DNA of 50,000 bases. Source: Tubiluchus corallicola (taxonomy: Eukaryota; Priapulida; Priapulimorpha; Priapulimorphida; Tubiluchidae). Each line of letters starts with the position of its first letter. Positions within the stretch are counted from its first letter, which is position 1. Made by a program: the position numbers and the translations under genes. Shown piece by piece: positions 49,562 through 50,000 of the stretch. The stretch spans positions 64,830 to 114,829 of the forward strand of contig JAQGDQ010000374.1 of NCBI GenBank assembly GCA_030141605.1. The letters run 5' to 3'. The notes under the pieces are model-generated. The model was not told the DNA's origin and ran no database searches. It was given only the letters and a program-made list of their open reading frames with translations.

Positions 49562-50000
49562 TTAAAGGAAAGGCCAATTCATCTGTGAAGTTACGCTCAT
49601 TTCAATGTTCACGAAAAATGTTAGGAGGATTTACTAATAAAACTGCAATAAGCGCCTCGTGTAATTAGTAAAGTCGCTTTAAAGTCGCAATCACTTCCTC
49701 CTTGGACGCTTCCATTTTTAATGCCCATTCTTCTTCCAATGACGTCATTCATCTTGAAGAAAAGTAGCGCACTGTCAATCTTTGTCAAAAGTGTAATAAG
49801 TTTTTACAAAATAGTTAGATAGCTAATTTTGTAGTATTTTTGCGTGAACATTACGTAAGCTGCAGAAGTTTGAGTTCTGCGCGTTTACGAAAAATCACGA
49901 AGTTATCACGCCCAGTTACGTCATGATTTTCAAGTGAATGGCGGCAACCACCACGCCTGAAAATTTCTACTTAGAGGTAGCTTATTTGAAATTTACGCTT
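49562..50000 (+). mobile_element. Possible start of another TTAAAGG-ended MITE (unclosed)
   Basis: TTAAAGGAAAGGCCAATTC at 49562 has the TTAAAGGRR signature, but the interior does not match copies 1-5 and no right end is seen before the window closes. It contains a TGACGTCA at 49740. Weak call resting on the terminus alone. Confidence 0.25.

Larger units (their letters stand above)
36814..50000. other. Downstream region without recognised exons
   Basis: Apart from the repeats listed separately, 37802-38129, 38591-39039, 41101-43889, 44649-45304, 45466-46136 and 47105-49561 show no ankyrin-like or other confident exon. A frame at 49170-49445 (91 codons, SLYPSRTLTDLLNAGSEILN) is unrecognised. 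An exon without obvious similarity could be missed by eye. Confidence 0.45.

Overview
The window is invertebrate nuclear DNA: AT-rich, intron-dominated, no operons, and packed with microsatellites, minisatellites and short interspersed elements. A 5S rRNA-like sequence that forms the head of two SINEs is closest, from memory, to molluscan or other lophotrochozoan 5S RNA. I therefore suggest a lophotrochozoan, possibly a mollusc, but this is inference.

Only one protein-coding gene can be supported. It is a plus-strand, multi-exon ankyrin-repeat gene with four coding exons at 23456-23902, 27404-27567, 29626-29851 and 36022-36813. Splice sites and reading phases agree across all three introns, giving 543 codons with no stop. 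The gene therefore continues beyond exon 4, in exons I cannot recognise or past the window. A 5'-UTR portion of exon 1 starts at an acceptor at 23395/23396, so at least one untranslated exon lies upstream. The paralogue group is not assigned.

Everything else is intergenic or intronic repeat. (1) Two about 540-bp SINEs, each with a complete 120-bp 5S-like head, lie at 10861 (+) and 40541-41082 (-, with an 18-bp target-site duplication). (2) Five members of a 535-685 bp MITE family have TTAAAGG termini (T2/Kolobok-like): 14399, 22286, 28735, 37252 and a 3' fragment at 44557. (3) At least seven fragments of a CR1/L2-like LINE family occur. The longest (30421-32453, minus) keeps most of a broken reverse transcriptase, and 3' ends carry a conserved AATAAAGAT followed by different simple repeats. 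C-terminal fragments of other LINEs lie at 26020, 39040 and 39900. (4) Several terminal-inverted-repeat elements occur, two with minisatellites inside them (27759-28508, 46137-47104), plus a 223-bp hAT-like MITE with a perfect 8-bp target duplication (39971-40193). (5) About a dozen minisatellites (units 14-123 bp) and many di- to pentanucleotide arrays are present.

Layout: 1-23 kb, intergenic or upstream-intron DNA; 23.4-36.8 kb, the ankyrin gene with introns full of MITE, LINE and satellite insertions; 36.8-50 kb, more repeats with a nested cluster at 39-41 kb. I saw no tRNA gene, no intact transposase, no CRISPR array and no prokaryotic-type system.
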